Shown here piece after piece: positions 36,701-44,997 of a DNA stretch of 64,000 nucleotides. Source of the stretch: [Empedobacter] haloabium. GTDB taxonomy: Bacteria; Pseudomonadota; Gammaproteobacteria; Burkholderiales; Burkholderiaceae_D. The DNA is taken from contig CP136508.1 of NCBI GenBank assembly GCA_008011715.2, forward strand, positions 2,046,001 through 2,110,000, read 5' to 3'. The number at the start of each line of letters is the position of its first letter. Within the stretch, counting starts at the first letter, position 1. The notes under the pieces were generated by a model. The model was not told where the DNA came from. It was given only the letters and a program-made list of their open reading frames with translations, and did no database searches. The position numbers were made by a program, and so were the translations under genes.

Positions 36701-36897
36701 CCGATGTCAACGACGAAGCCATCGCCATCGCCATCATCCAGCTCGGCAAGAGCATGAACCTGTCCGTCATCGCCGAGGGCGTGGAGACGGACGAGCAGGC
36801 CGCCTTCCTGCTGCGGCATGGCTGCAACCGTGCGCAGGGCTACCTGTACAGCCGCCCCGTGGCGCCGGACGAACTGCTGCGACACTGGCAATCCTAA
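33745..36897 (+). CDS. Membrane PAS-GGDEF-EAL protein (c-di-GMP turnover)
   Basis: About 1050 residues. Helix 1 lies near 20-42, a periplasmic loop to about 170, helix 2 near 175-198, and HAMP to about 250. Three PAS domains follow (near 260-375, 385-500 and 505-640). The GGDEF domain has an intact RLGGDEFVVLL near 705. The EAL domain has GVEALVRWN near 833, LAIDDFGTGYSSL and KIDRSFIKDI. Both active sites look complete, so it may make and break c-di-GMP. The start is uncertain: the ATG at 33745 begins MTNTPHRSVRERL; a TTG at 33679 is in frame. The next gene follows after 15 bases. Confidence 0.9.
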   Translation: MTNTPHRSVRERLSALYGSSIYGSLLLVVLVGLVFPAIVGSYLLIGVREHQAARTALNEALQRNADILALGMQESLWNMNADSAQLLAESVMRDRSVVQVAVTGQGDTPFIHLAAPARALGNVVRAERDVNVRGERIGHIVVEMDDARSRQELRGKQRSTIFVLAAQLSVSLVLIILLLNRRVIQPLRKLMRFSSRLSQGDFETRLDVHGSDELGRLGSQLETTRAAIRRLFDDVRQREERFRTIVTQVPGAVFRYRPDGPIEFVSDAIEEISGYTAAQLMRGTTHAWVNLITPEDRRAQRHAVKQAIAENRPYESEYRIVDATGTQRWVLEVGQPQIPADGSSPWVDGILSDISERKDNEMRIEALLAEQSAILDNVMFGVSFVRHRTIMSVNRRCEELFGYGPGEMVGKSTSIFFPNEGDFEQAGARQYPTLGRGEYFSEERQYRRRDGSLFWCLVSGCAIDQNRPNDGSIWVYADVTERKEAEEKLRLSATVLEHIGDAVMVVDASGRIVAVNPAFTQITGYTESEALGQDLYLTRSSRHDDTLREELWRELVETGYWYGELWCVRKNGEQFLQELTITAVRGTADAPAESDDDHASAPVTHYVAVFSDITQVKQSQEKLDHMAHHDPLTQLPNRLLFNDRLQHAIDRAARTGDQLALLFIDLDRFKTVNDTLGHHIGDELLVQVARALAGKLRDGDTLARLGGDEFVVLLEDVEGQYGTTLVAEKLVTMFEQPFLVAGHELFVTCSVGVSLYPHDATDLNMLIRNADVAMYQAKARGRNGYRFYAPEMSGEGVARLQLETYLRRSIEKDEIFLHYQPQVEIDTGRLIGVEALVRWNHPQLGLVPPFRFIPLAEDTGFINQLGQWVLGEACRQMVRWQQAGLDVPKIAVNLSVRQFERGTIVDVVGAILRETGLAPHRLQLEVTESLIMNTGDALAYINGLHAIGVSLAIDDFGTGYSSLAYLKQMPVQTLKIDRSFIKDISTDVNDEAIAIAIIQLGKSMNLSVIAEGVETDEQAAFLLRHGCNRAQGYLYSRPVAPDELLRHWQS

Positions 36898-36912
36898 CCT
36901 GGACCGATACCG

Positions 36913-39180
36913 ATGCTTGGACCCAAGAAGATCTCGCGCCGACGTTTCCTGCTGAGCGGTGCCGGCGTGGCCGGCGCCCTGCTGGTGGGCTGGGGCGTGG
37001 CGCCGCCGCGCCAGCGCCTGAAGGCACAGGCGGCGCTGCCGGTGGCGCGCGATGCCGTCGCCCTGAACGGCTGGGTGGCGATCGCGCCGGACAACACCGT
37101 CTCCATCGTCGTGCCGCGCGCCGAGATGGGGCAGGGCGTGCACACGGCGCTGCCGATGCTGCTGGCCGAGGAGCTGGACGTGCCGCTGGCTGCCGTGCGG
37201 ATCGCCCCGGCGCCGCAGGACAAGATCTATGCCAATCTCGCCGTGATGCGCGAGAACTTGCCGTTCCATCCGGACGACACCGGCTACACGAAGGCGGCGA
37301 CGCAGTGGGGCCTGGCCAAGGTGGCGCGCGAGCTGGGGATCAACCTGACGGGCGGCTCCTCCAGTGTCAAGGACCTGTGGCTGCCGATGCGCGAGGCCGG
37401 CGCCACCGCGCGTGGCCTGCTGATCGCGGCTGCCAGCCGGGCCTGGAAGGTCGCGCCGGAGCAGGTGCGCAGCGCGGACGGCTGGCTGTACCACGACAGC
37501 AGCGGCCGCAAGGCCAGCTATGGCAGCCTGGCCGCGGCCGCCGCGCAGGAAACCCCGTACGAGGTGCCGCTGAAGGAACCGCACGCGTTTCGCCTGATCG
37601 GGCGCGCCCAGCCGCGCCGCGACGCCCGCATCAAGAGCGACGGCACGGCGCGCTTCGGCATCGACGCGCGTCCCGAAGGCATGGTGTATGCGGCGCTGCG
37701 CATGGCGCCGACCATCGGCGGCACCATTGCCGGCATCAACCCCGCCAGCGTGCTGGCCATGCCGGGGGTGCTGAGCGTGATCGATTTTTCCGGCGCGCTG
37801 CGCGGCCAGACGGGCGCGCAGGCCGGCGTGGCGGTGGTCGCGCGCACGTTCTGGCAGGCCAGCCAGGCCGCGGCCGCGCTGGCCGTGCGCTGGGAGGCCG
37901 GGCCGCACGCGGCGTTGTCCACGCAGGGGCTGTTCGACGGCCTGGCCGCGGCGCTGGACGGCGACGACGAGCATGTGTATCACAGCCGCGGCGACCTGGA
38001 ACAGGCCGGCACCGGCGCGCGCGTCATCCGCGCCGAGTACCGCGCGCCGCTGCTGGCCCATGCGGCGATGGAACCGGTCAATTGCACGGCCCAGGTCAGC
38101 GGCGGCAAGGTGCGCCTGTGGCTGTCCACGCAGGCGCCGTCGATCGTCGTCGCCATCGCCGCGCAGGTGGCGGACGTGGACCCGGCCGACGTCGAGCTGC
38201 ACGAGCACCTGCTGGGCGGCGGCTTCGGCCGGCGCCTGGAAGGGGACATGGTGGCGCAGGCCGTGGCCATCGCGCGCGAGTGCCAGGGCCGTCCGGTGCA
38301 GATGATCTGGTCGCGCGAGGACGACGTCATGCACGACGTCTACCGGCCGGCCGCGCTGGCGCGCTTCCAGGCCACGCTGGACGCGGCCGGCACGATCCTG
38401 ACGTGGCAGTGCCGCGCCGCCAGCGGCGCGCTGGGGCACCAGTTCGCCCGGCGCAATCTGGGCCTGCCCGCGGGCGGGCCGGACAAGAGCACCGTCGAGG
38501 GCGTGTACGACATGCAGTACGAGATCCCGCACCAGCGCATCGCCCACGTGGCCGTGGACACGCCCGTACCGCTGGGGAACTGGCGCTCCGTCGGCCACTC
38601 GCAGAACGCCTTTTTCAAGGAGAGCTTCATCGACGAGATGGCCCATGCGGCCGGCAAGGACCCGGTCGCGCTGCGCCGCGCGATGCTGCTGGAGCACCCG
38701 CGCGACCTGGCCGTGCTGGACGCGGCCGTCAAGCGCGCCGGCACGCCGCCGCCGGGCCGCGCGCACGGCGTGGCGCTGCACCAGAGCTTCGGCTCGATCG
38801 TGGCGCAGGTGGCGGAAGTGTCGGTCGAAGGCAAGGAAATCCGCGTGCACCGGGTGGTGTGCGCGATCGACTGCGGCCTGGCCGTCAACCCGAACCTGGT
38901 GGCGCAGCAGATGGAATCGTCCGTCATCTTCGGCCTGTCGGCCGCGCTGGGCGGGGAGATCACGATCGAGGACGGCAAGGTCGAGCAGACCAATTTCGGC
39001 GACTATCCGGTGCTGCGGATGCACCAGGCGCCGATCGTCGAGACCATCATCAACCTGTCCACCGAACCGCCCGAAGGGGTCGGCGAACCCGGCGTGCCGC
39101 CGGTGGCGCCGGCGGTGGCCAATGCCGTGTTCAAGCTGACCGGGCAGCGCTTGCGCAGCTTGCCGCTAAGATTGGCGTGA
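36913..39180 (+). CDS. Molybdenum hydroxylase large subunit (isoquinoline 1-oxidoreductase beta-like)
   Basis: 755 residues. The N-terminus SRRRFLLSGAGVAGALLVG is a twin-arginine signal. The xanthine dehydrogenase/aldehyde oxidase large-subunit fold is shown by VPRAEMGQGVHTALPMLLAE near residue 60, a GGGFGRRL motif near 435 and GEPGVPPVAPAVANAVF near the end, with the likely catalytic Glu in EPPEGVGEPG. It would hold molybdopterin and hydroxylate an N-heterocycle or aldehyde in the periplasm. The partner [2Fe-2S] subunit and cytochrome subunit normally encoded beside it are missing here. It follows the c-di-GMP gene by 15 bases. Confidence 0.87.
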   Translation: MLGPKKISRRRFLLSGAGVAGALLVGWGVAPPRQRLKAQAALPVARDAVALNGWVAIAPDNTVSIVVPRAEMGQGVHTALPMLLAEELDVPLAAVRIAPAPQDKIYANLAVMRENLPFHPDDTGYTKAATQWGLAKVARELGINLTGGSSSVKDLWLPMREAGATARGLLIAAASRAWKVAPEQVRSADGWLYHDSSGRKASYGSLAAAAAQETPYEVPLKEPHAFRLIGRAQPRRDARIKSDGTARFGIDARPEGMVYAALRMAPTIGGTIAGINPASVLAMPGVLSVIDFSGALRGQTGAQAGVAVVARTFWQASQAAAALAVRWEAGPHAALSTQGLFDGLAAALDGDDEHVYHSRGDLEQAGTGARVIRAEYRAPLLAHAAMEPVNCTAQVSGGKVRLWLSTQAPSIVVAIAAQVADVDPADVELHEHLLGGGFGRRLEGDMVAQAVAIARECQGRPVQMIWSREDDVMHDVYRPAALARFQATLDAAGTILTWQCRAASGALGHQFARRNLGLPAGGPDKSTVEGVYDMQYEIPHQRIAHVAVDTPVPLGNWRSVGHSQNAFFKESFIDEMAHAAGKDPVALRRAMLLEHPRDLAVLDAAVKRAGTPPPGRAHGVALHQSFGSIVAQVAEVSVEGKEIRVHRVVCAIDCGLAVNPNLVAQQMESSVIFGLSAALGGEITIEDGKVEQTNFGDYPVLRMHQAPIVETIINLSTEPPEGVGEPGVPPVAPAVANAVFKLTGQRLRSLPLRLA

Positions 39181-39200
39181 ACCGAACGCCTCAGGGTTTA

Positions 39201-39225
39201 GGGTCTGTCCCCGCGGGACTGACCC
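39201..39225. repeat. Single REP (gggtctgtcccc gcg ggactgaccc)
   Basis: A 25-base imperfect palindrome with T-T mismatches, 20 bases past the stop of the molybdenum hydroxylase gene and before a convergent gene. It is one half of the REPIN type seen at 32645-32740 and 54103-54200. Confidence 0.75.
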
Positions 39226-39298
39226 TGGTTTTTATCGCAGGCCTTGGCGTAAGCCTGCGTTGACGCGTACGCGGTGCTTGACACCGGTGTTGCAAACG

Positions 39299-39736
39299 CT
39301 AGCGGATGTAGTAGCCCGACACCCGCCAGCTGCCATCGGCCTCGCGCATCGGCGTGACCGTCTCCACCGCCTGCTCCTTGTTGGCGAACTGGGTCGTGTA
39401 CTGGATCACCACGTACTGGCCGTCCGGCAGCCCCGGCAGCGTCTTCGTGAACGAGGCGGATTTGAGCGCGCGGTCGCCTACCGAGCCGAGCCCGCCGCGC
39501 AGTTGGCGCATCGTCGCCTCCCACTGCTGCTGCGGCACGGCGGTGCGGAACGACGCGGCGCCGTCGCGCCAGGACGAGGCGTAGTTGCCGGCGTCGACCT
39601 GGGCCAGCCAGCGCTCGGCCGCTTCCTGGGCGTCCGCCACGGATTCCGGTTCCTGCGCCCACGCGGGCGCGGCCAGCAGCGCGGCCGCCAGGACCGCACC
39701 ATGCCACCGGGACATCGTCGCCATTGCCGTTCGCAT
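39299..39736 (-). CDS. DUF4019 family exported protein
   Basis: 145 residues with a signal peptide (HGAVLAAALLAAPAWAQEPE). The mature domain reads ADAQEAAERWLAQVDAGNYA, SWRDGAASFRTAVPQQQWEA and YVVIQYTTQFANKEQAVETV, then VSGYYIR at the end. This is the DUF4019 pattern, a small NTF2-like periplasmic fold of unknown function. The start at 39736 is preferred because GGAGG stands 5 bases before it; an in-frame ATG at 39748 overlaps that site. Confidence 0.87.
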   Translation of the reverse strand: MRTAMATMSRWHGAVLAAALLAAPAWAQEPESVADAQEAAERWLAQVDAGNYASSWRDGAASFRTAVPQQQWEATMRQLRGGLGSVGDRALKSASFTKTLPGLPDGQYVVIQYTTQFANKEQAVETVTPMREADGSWRVSGYYIR

Positions 39737-40207
39737 CACTACCTCCACCAGGTCGTTGACATGGTGTCATTGTAGCAACCGGCGGCGGGCCTGTCGCCCG
39801 CCAACACTTCAGTGCTTCAGTGCCAACTGCTGGCGCGGCGTCGCCACGCAGCCGGAAGCTGCCGACCACCCGGGACAGGCGGCAATGCCGCCAAGTTAAG
39901 GATGCAAGACTTACTGGGCCGCAGGCGTATCCTTCAACCCCAGGCCAAAACCGGGGTCAGACCCGCCGGGTCTGACCCCAGCGCTCCGCTTTTGGGTGCA
40001 AAGACGTCTGCGGCCGGCTGATAATTAGTCGGCCCGTCTTTCATCCCAGGAAAGCTGTGGTGAAAGTGTGCATTCCGGCAGCCGAAATGGGGCGTCGCAG
40101 CGGCGATTGATTGATTTCCATGCGGCAATGGAACATACTGAATCATAATTTCCGACAGCGCCAGGCCAGCCGGCAGCGCCAACTCCGCGCCAGCCGGCGT
40201 GTAAGCC
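39737..40207. other. Intergenic stretch upstream of the TPR-GGDEF gene
   Basis: No convincing gene. It holds the REP hairpin at 39953-39979 and must contain divergent promoters for the DUF4019 and TPR-GGDEF genes. I looked for a c-di-GMP riboswitch because a GGDEF gene follows, and saw none of its conserved core. Confidence 0.5.
39953..39979. repeat. Perfect REP hairpin (ggggtcagaccc gcc gggtctgacccc)
   Basis: The 12-bp perfect arms 39953-39964 and 39968-39979 surround a GCC loop. It lies between divergent genes, which is unusual because the other elements sit at 3' ends. Confidence 0.83.
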
Positions 40208-42280
40208 ATGACCGTTCTTTCCTCGTTTGCTTTTTCGCGCCGCAGGACCCTGGTGAGCGCCGTGCTGCTCGCGGCAATGCTGTGCGCGGCCCCCGTGCGT
40301 GCCGACGACGCCGCAGTGCTGGCGGAACTGCGCGCCATCGCGGATTTGTCGTACAGCGCCAATCCGGCCGCCATCAAGCGGCTCGAGGAGCTGCGCGCGA
40401 CCTTGCCGCCCAACGTGTCCTACCGCGTACAGCGCGAGCTGCTGCTGACGCGCCATTCGCTGCAGCGCGACGCCGGCCAGGCCGAGCAGGCCGGCGAGAC
40501 GCTGGACACGCTGCGCGAACTGGCACTGGCCAACAATGACCGCGACACCGTGCTGCTGGCCCGGTTGGGACGGGCCGACCGCCTGCTGGACCAGGGCAAG
40601 CCGATGCAGGTGCTGGCCTTGCTGGACGCGCTGCGCCCGCAACTCGGCGCGCACCCGCCCCGTCAACTGCAGAACTGGCTGGACCTGGCGTATGGCGACG
40701 CCTACAGCGGCACCAGCCAGTTCGACAAGGCACTGAGCCGCTACCTGGCCGTGCTGAGCCGCACCGAAGGAGACGATGTCGCCACGTTGCGCGAGCGGCT
40801 GCAAATCATGATGCTGATCAGCCGCTTGTACGTCAACATGAACAATCCGGAGAAGGGCCTGGCGATGGCGACCAACGCGCTGGAGACGTATCGCAGCGTG
40901 ATGCCGGCGCGGCCCATGGCCTGGCTGCTGTTCGCGCAGGGCACCGCGTATATCTCGCTGGAGCGCAATGCCGAGGGCCTGGCCGCCTTCGAAGCCGCGC
41001 TGGCGACGGCCGAGCGGGCCGGCCTGGTGGCAATGGAGGGCGTCATCCTCGGCAACGTCGCCGATCACTACCTGCGCACCAGGCAATACGCCAAGGCGGA
41101 GGCGGCGGCGCGCCGCGCGCTGGTCAAATCGGTGCAGGTCAACGACGTCAGCTCGGTCCTGATGGCCAAGGCCAACCTGGGCTTCGCGCTGGGCGGCCAG
41201 GGCAAGCTCGATGCCGCACTGCCCTACGTGCGCGAGGTGATCGACGACCTGCGCAGTTCGAATTCGCTGGGCGACCTGGTCAACATGCTGGACGAAACCA
41301 GCCGCATGTTCGAAGCGGCCGGCCGCTCGCAGGAGGCATTGCGCTTCGTGCGCGACCAGCAGACGGTGCAGAAAAAGCTGCTGGTGTCGGAACGCGACCA
41401 GGCCGTGGCCGCGCTGCAGGAGAAATTCGAGGCGGACCGGCGCCAGCGCCAGATCGACCAGCTGGCGCGCGACAACCAGGTCAAGGACACGGTCATCAGC
41501 AACAAGCGCCAGGAGCAGCTGATCATCGCCGTGGCGGCCGCGCTGCTGCTGGTGGCCGGCGTGTTCGTCTACGTGCAGTACCGCCGCGCGCGGCGCGCCA
41601 ACGCGGAACTGGCGCGCCTGAACGTGCAGCTGGAGTATCACGCCACGCGCGATCCGTTGACGGGCTTGTTCAACCGGCGCGTGTTCACGGAACGCATGCA
41701 GCGCCGTGCCGGCCTGCCGGAAGCGGAACGGCGCCAGCAGCGCGGCAGTGGCGTCGACGTGCTGACGATCATCGACATCGACCACTTCAAGTCGATCAAC
41801 GACCGCTGGGGCCACGCGGTGGGCGACCGCACGCTGGTCGAGGTGGCGCGCCGGCTGACGGAGGCGGTGCGCACCAGCGACATGGTGCTGCGCTGGGGCG
41901 GCGAGGAATTCCTCGTGTTCGCGCCGGGCGTGCCGCCGGACCAGGTGGACGGCATGGTCGAGCGCCTGCTGGCGGCGGTCGGCACACTGCCGGTCGACTG
42001 CGGCGACGTGCAGGTGCCGGTGAAGATCAGCGCCGGCGCCGTGCCGATGCCGTTCTGCGATCTGCCCGAAACGCAGTTCAGCTGGGAGAAGGCGGTCCAG
42101 CTGGCGGACATGGGGCTGTACCACGCCAAGACGCACGGCCGCAACCGCGCGGTGGTCGTCGGCGGGCTGGCCGAACCCGTGCGCGGCGCGCTGGCGCAGA
42201 CCGAGAGCGATTTCGACGCCGCCGTGGCGCAGGGTGTCGTGCAAGTGGCCGTGGTGCCGGGACCGGACAGCGCGGCCTGA
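40208..42280 (+). CDS. TPR-containing membrane diguanylate cyclase
   Basis: 690 residues. A signal peptide (LVSAVLLAAMLCAAPVRA) precedes a periplasmic stretch of TPR-like helical repeats from about 35 to 420 (AWLLFAQGTAYISLERNAEG, RQYAKAEAAARRAL). One membrane helix lies near 437-458 (LIIAVAAALLLVAGVFVYVQ). The cytoplasmic GGDEF domain starts at DPLTGLFNRRVF, with the active site as RWGGEEFLVF near residue 560 and a metal site in IDIDHFKSIND. No EAL domain follows. It makes c-di-GMP in response to something bound by the TPR region. The ATG at 40208 begins the signal peptide. Confidence 0.9.
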   Translation: MTVLSSFAFSRRRTLVSAVLLAAMLCAAPVRADDAAVLAELRAIADLSYSANPAAIKRLEELRATLPPNVSYRVQRELLLTRHSLQRDAGQAEQAGETLDTLRELALANNDRDTVLLARLGRADRLLDQGKPMQVLALLDALRPQLGAHPPRQLQNWLDLAYGDAYSGTSQFDKALSRYLAVLSRTEGDDVATLRERLQIMMLISRLYVNMNNPEKGLAMATNALETYRSVMPARPMAWLLFAQGTAYISLERNAEGLAAFEAALATAERAGLVAMEGVILGNVADHYLRTRQYAKAEAAARRALVKSVQVNDVSSVLMAKANLGFALGGQGKLDAALPYVREVIDDLRSSNSLGDLVNMLDETSRMFEAAGRSQEALRFVRDQQTVQKKLLVSERDQAVAALQEKFEADRRQRQIDQLARDNQVKDTVISNKRQEQLIIAVAAALLLVAGVFVYVQYRRARRANAELARLNVQLEYHATRDPLTGLFNRRVFTERMQRRAGLPEAERRQQRGSGVDVLTIIDIDHFKSINDRWGHAVGDRTLVEVARRLTEAVRTSDMVLRWGGEEFLVFAPGVPPDQVDGMVERLLAAVGTLPVDCGDVQVPVKISAGAVPMPFCDLPETQFSWEKAVQLADMGLYHAKTHGRNRAVVVGGLAEPVRGALAQTESDFDAAVAQGVVQVAVVPGPDSAA

Positions 42281-42333
42281 AACGAGCGACCGTTCTGTGC
42301 AGCCCGGAAATCCTTAGCTTGGCGGCATTTCGA

Positions 42334-42753
42334 TCACGCCCCCATCAACACCCGCAAATTGCAGTCGCGCTGCCAGTCGCGCCGCTCGGCGCTGCTGTCG
42401 GCCAGCCGCCGCAGCTCGGCGGGATCGGTCGCGGCGATGGTCTGGATCAGCCGGTGCGCCACGTTCGGGTCGGGCAGCATCGTGCCGAAGAACGCGACGG
42501 TTTCATGATGCTGGATCAGGAGGGTAGGGAAGTTCTCGACATCCAGGTCGCCAACCAGATCGGCGTGGTCCTCGATGTCGACCCACAGGAAGTATTTCTC
42601 GGGATTGCGCTGGGCCAGTTCCTCGAAGGCGGTGCGGTAGCTGGCGCACGTGCCGCACCAAGCCGCGCACAGGCAGGCCACGATCAGGTGGTCCTGCGCC
42701 AGCGCGGCGGCCACTTCGGCGCGGTTGTCGGCTTGTAGGGTAGTGCTGTGCAT
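42334..42753 (-). CDS. Thioredoxin-family protein
   Basis: 139 residues with a thioredoxin fold. The active site is AAWCGTCASYRTAFEELA near residue 30, a CxxC with Gly-Thr between the cysteines. NFPTLLIQHHETVAFFGTML supplies the cis-Pro. There is no signal peptide, so it acts in the cytoplasm. Its length is greater than thioredoxin 1 (about 108) because of a C-terminal helix ending CNLRVLMGA. The partner is unknown. It lies 29 bases beyond the DJ-1-like gene's stop on the same strand but faces its own upstream region, so any cotranscription is uncertain. Confidence 0.88.
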   Translation of the reverse strand: MHSTTLQADNRAEVAAALAQDHLIVACLCAAWCGTCASYRTAFEELAQRNPEKYFLWVDIEDHADLVGDLDVENFPTLLIQHHETVAFFGTMLPDPNVAHRLIQTIAATDPAELRRLADSSAERRDWQRDCNLRVLMGA

Positions 42754-42781
42754 GCGCCTATTGTACAGCGAACGCGCGGCG

Positions 42782-43822
42782 CTAACCGCCCGGCGCCGCG
42801 GCCGCCGCTGGCAGGCGGACGATGCCCAGCCGTACCTCGTGCAGCTGTGGCGTCCCGGCTACCGGCGTCACCTGCAGCGTCTCTTCCCACGGATGGCCGT
42901 CGCCGTCGGTGAAGCGCCAGCGGTGGCCCGGCGACGCCGTGAACGGCGGTTGCATGCCCATCTGCTGGCGCTCGGCGGCCAGCGACGTGTCGATCCGCGC
43001 CGCCAGTGCCGTGCTGTCCAGGCTCGAGCGCACATGCCAGACGTACTGCCAGCGTCGCTCGTCGCCTTCCGTGCTGACCAGCGTTTCGATGCGGCCGGCA
43101 TCGCCCAGGTCGGAATCGGCCACGGTCTGGTGCATCAGGTGGAACGCCCGCAGGCCCGGCAGGAAGCTGCCCTCCGGTTGCCAGTTGTATTCCAGGGCCT
43201 CGGCCACGAATTGCGCCTTGCCGCGGCCTTTCAGTCGCGTCACCACGTGCAGTGCGCCGTCGATGCCGGCGGACAGTCCACCCGTCGTCACGACACGGCC
43301 GCTGTCCACGACGCGCGCATCGCGCACGACCTGGATGCGCGGGTGGGCCTGGCGCAGTTTGTCGACGTTGTCGGCCGTGGTGGTGGCGCGCAGGCCGTCC
43401 AGCAGGCCTGCATTGGCCAGCGTGAAGGCGCCGTTGCAGACCCCGAGCAGCAGCTCGCCGCGCGCCTGGCGCGTGCGCAGCCAGGCGTGGGTCGCGGCAT
43501 CCTTGACGACGGGGCCAATGCCCCCGCCCGGCACCACGATGGCATCCACGGCAGGCGCGTCGGCGTAGCTGTAGGTCGGCGCGATCTTCATGCCGCCGCC
43601 GCTCGTCACGCTCTTGCCGTCCGGGCTGACGGTAACGACATCCATGCCGGCGGTCAGGAAGATCTCGAAGGGCCCCGAGAAATCGATGATGTCGACACCG
43701 TCGAACAACACGATGGCGATCTTCTTGTCCGGATTGGGCACGACCGCCCCGGCATGGGCGCTGTCTTGCGTCAGCCCGAGCACGGCCAGGATGAGCAGCA
43801 GCAGATGGCAAATGGAACGCAT
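42782..43822 (-). CDS. Exported DJ-1/PfpI family protein
   Basis: 346 residues. A signal peptide (CHLLLLILAVLGLTQDSAHA) leads into a DJ-1/PfpI domain. IAIVLFDGVDIIDFSGPFEI opens it, IVVPGGGIGPVVKD follows, and the nucleophile elbow is LLLGVCNGAFTLANAG with Cys near residue 133. THGGLSAGID-like residues (VVTTGGLSAGIDGALHVV) complete the glutamine-amidotransferase-like fold. Residues from about 250 on are an extra C-terminal region. AGGGG precedes the ATG at 43822. It lies beside a GlxA-type regulator whose sensor domain is the same fold, and is probably its partner or target. Confidence 0.86.
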   Translation of the reverse strand: MRSICHLLLLILAVLGLTQDSAHAGAVVPNPDKKIAIVLFDGVDIIDFSGPFEIFLTAGMDVVTVSPDGKSVTSGGGMKIAPTYSYADAPAVDAIVVPGGGIGPVVKDAATHAWLRTRQARGELLLGVCNGAFTLANAGLLDGLRATTTADNVDKLRQAHPRIQVVRDARVVDSGRVVTTGGLSAGIDGALHVVTRLKGRGKAQFVAEALEYNWQPEGSFLPGLRAFHLMHQTVADSDLGDAGRIETLVSTEGDERRWQYVWHVRSSLDSTALAARIDTSLAAERQQMGMQPPFTASPGHRWRFTDGDGHPWEETLQVTPVAGTPQLHEVRLGIVRLPAAAAAPGG

Positions 43823-43892
43823 GAATTCCCCTTGAGCAAGCAATATGATGTGCGCACAGGGTAGGGCAAGCGGCGCCTGCCGCCAATGACAA

Positions 43893-44909
43893 TCAGCCCA
43901 GCTTTTCTGCCAACCGCTCGTTCGCGGCGGCGCTGCGAAAACGCGCCCTGAACGCCGTCGGGGACGTGTTGACGTGCCGCTGGAATGCGCTGCGCATCGC
44001 TTCGTCCGACTGAAAGCCGCAGCGCTTGGCCACCTGCGTCACCGGCAGGTCGCCTTCGGACAACAGCCGGCGAGCCTCGTCGATACGCAGCATCAGCACG
44101 TATTTCCCGGGCGTCGTGCCCAGCGCCGCGGTGAAGCGGCGCACGAAGTTGCGTGGACTCATGGCCAGGCGCGCGGCCAGCACGTCCACGCACAGGTCGT
44201 CGGCCAGGTGCTCGGCGATCCATTGGGTAAGGCTGGCGAAGCGCTCGGCCGCGCTGCCCGTGGTGTCGTGCAGCAGCCGGGTGCTGAACTGGGCCTGGCC
44301 GCCGGGCCGCTTCATGAACACCACCAGCTCGCGCGCGACGGCGCGCGCCAGTGCGGCGCCCAGGTCGCGTTCGACCAGGGCCAGCGCGAAATCGATGCCG
44401 GCCGTGATGCCGGCCGAGGTATGGTACTTGCCCGCGCTGACGAACAGCGCGTCGCGCTCGATGGCGACCGCCGGGAAGCGGGCCGCCAGCTCGTCGAAGT
44501 GCGCCCAGTGGGTGGTCACGCGCTGGTGGTCCAAGAGCCCGGTCGCGGCCAGCGCAAAGGCGCCAGTGCAGATCGAACCCACCCGCTCCGTGCGGGCGCA
44601 CAGCGTGGCCAGCGCCGCGATCAGCGCCGCGTTGCCGGCCCACGCGCGCGCGCCGCGCCCACCTGCGACCAGCAGGGTATCGGCCTGCGGCGCATCGCCG
44701 ATCCCATGCGTGGCGTGCAGCGCAATGCCCGATGTCGTCATCAGCGGCCCGGCCTCCGGCCCGGCCAGCGTGACGACATAAGGCCTGGGCCGGCCGCCGG
44801 CTTCCACGATGTCGCTGGCGATGGTGAACACGTCCAGCGCGCCGGTGACGTCGAGCATCTGGGCAGGCGGCAACCCGAGGATGACGATGCGGTGCGGCGG
44901 CTGGTGCAT
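43893..44909 (-). CDS. GlxA-type AraC transcriptional regulator (DJ-1/PfpI + AraC)
   Basis: 338 residues. The N-terminal DJ-1/PfpI-like domain reads IVILGLPPAQMLDVTGALDV and has the Cys elbow VGSICTGAFALAATGLLD near residue 115. The C-terminal AraC DNA-binding domain spans about 225-325, with LAARLAMSPRNFVRRFTAAL and VAKRCGFQSDEAMRSAFQRH as its two helix-turn-helices. It likely activates neighbouring genes in response to a small amine or other metabolite. It is upstream of the DJ-1 gene on the same strand (70-base gap) and divergent from tsaB. Confidence 0.9.
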   Translation of the reverse strand: MHQPPHRIVILGLPPAQMLDVTGALDVFTIASDIVEAGGRPRPYVVTLAGPEAGPLMTTSGIALHATHGIGDAPQADTLLVAGGRGARAWAGNAALIAALATLCARTERVGSICTGAFALAATGLLDHQRVTTHWAHFDELAARFPAVAIERDALFVSAGKYHTSAGITAGIDFALALVERDLGAALARAVARELVVFMKRPGGQAQFSTRLLHDTTGSAAERFASLTQWIAEHLADDLCVDVLAARLAMSPRNFVRRFTAALGTTPGKYVLMLRIDEARRLLSEGDLPVTQVAKRCGFQSDEAMRSAFQRHVNTSPTAFRARFRSAAANERLAEKLG

Positions 44910-44997
44910 GGGCGAGGCGGGCGAGAGGAAGGTAGCGGCATTCTAACGCGTCCACGTGCCGCTGGGCCATGGCGGCCGCGCAGGGTAAAATAGCCGG

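Noticed and set aside
34327..39024. A 1565-codon open frame on the minus strand opposite the c-di-GMP and molybdenum hydroxylase genes
   Set aside because: Its translation is His/Arg/Gln/Ala-rich with no domain, and it mirrors two well-supported plus-strand genes. GC-rich third positions keep antisense frames open.
34605..39263. A 1552-codon plus-strand frame overlapping the PAS-GGDEF-EAL and molybdenum genes
   Set aside because: It is the +1 frame of both genes, Arg/Ala/Gly-rich, without motifs.
39737..40207. A c-di-GMP riboswitch before the TPR-GGDEF gene
   Set aside because: None of the conserved core of either c-di-GMP riboswitch class is visible.
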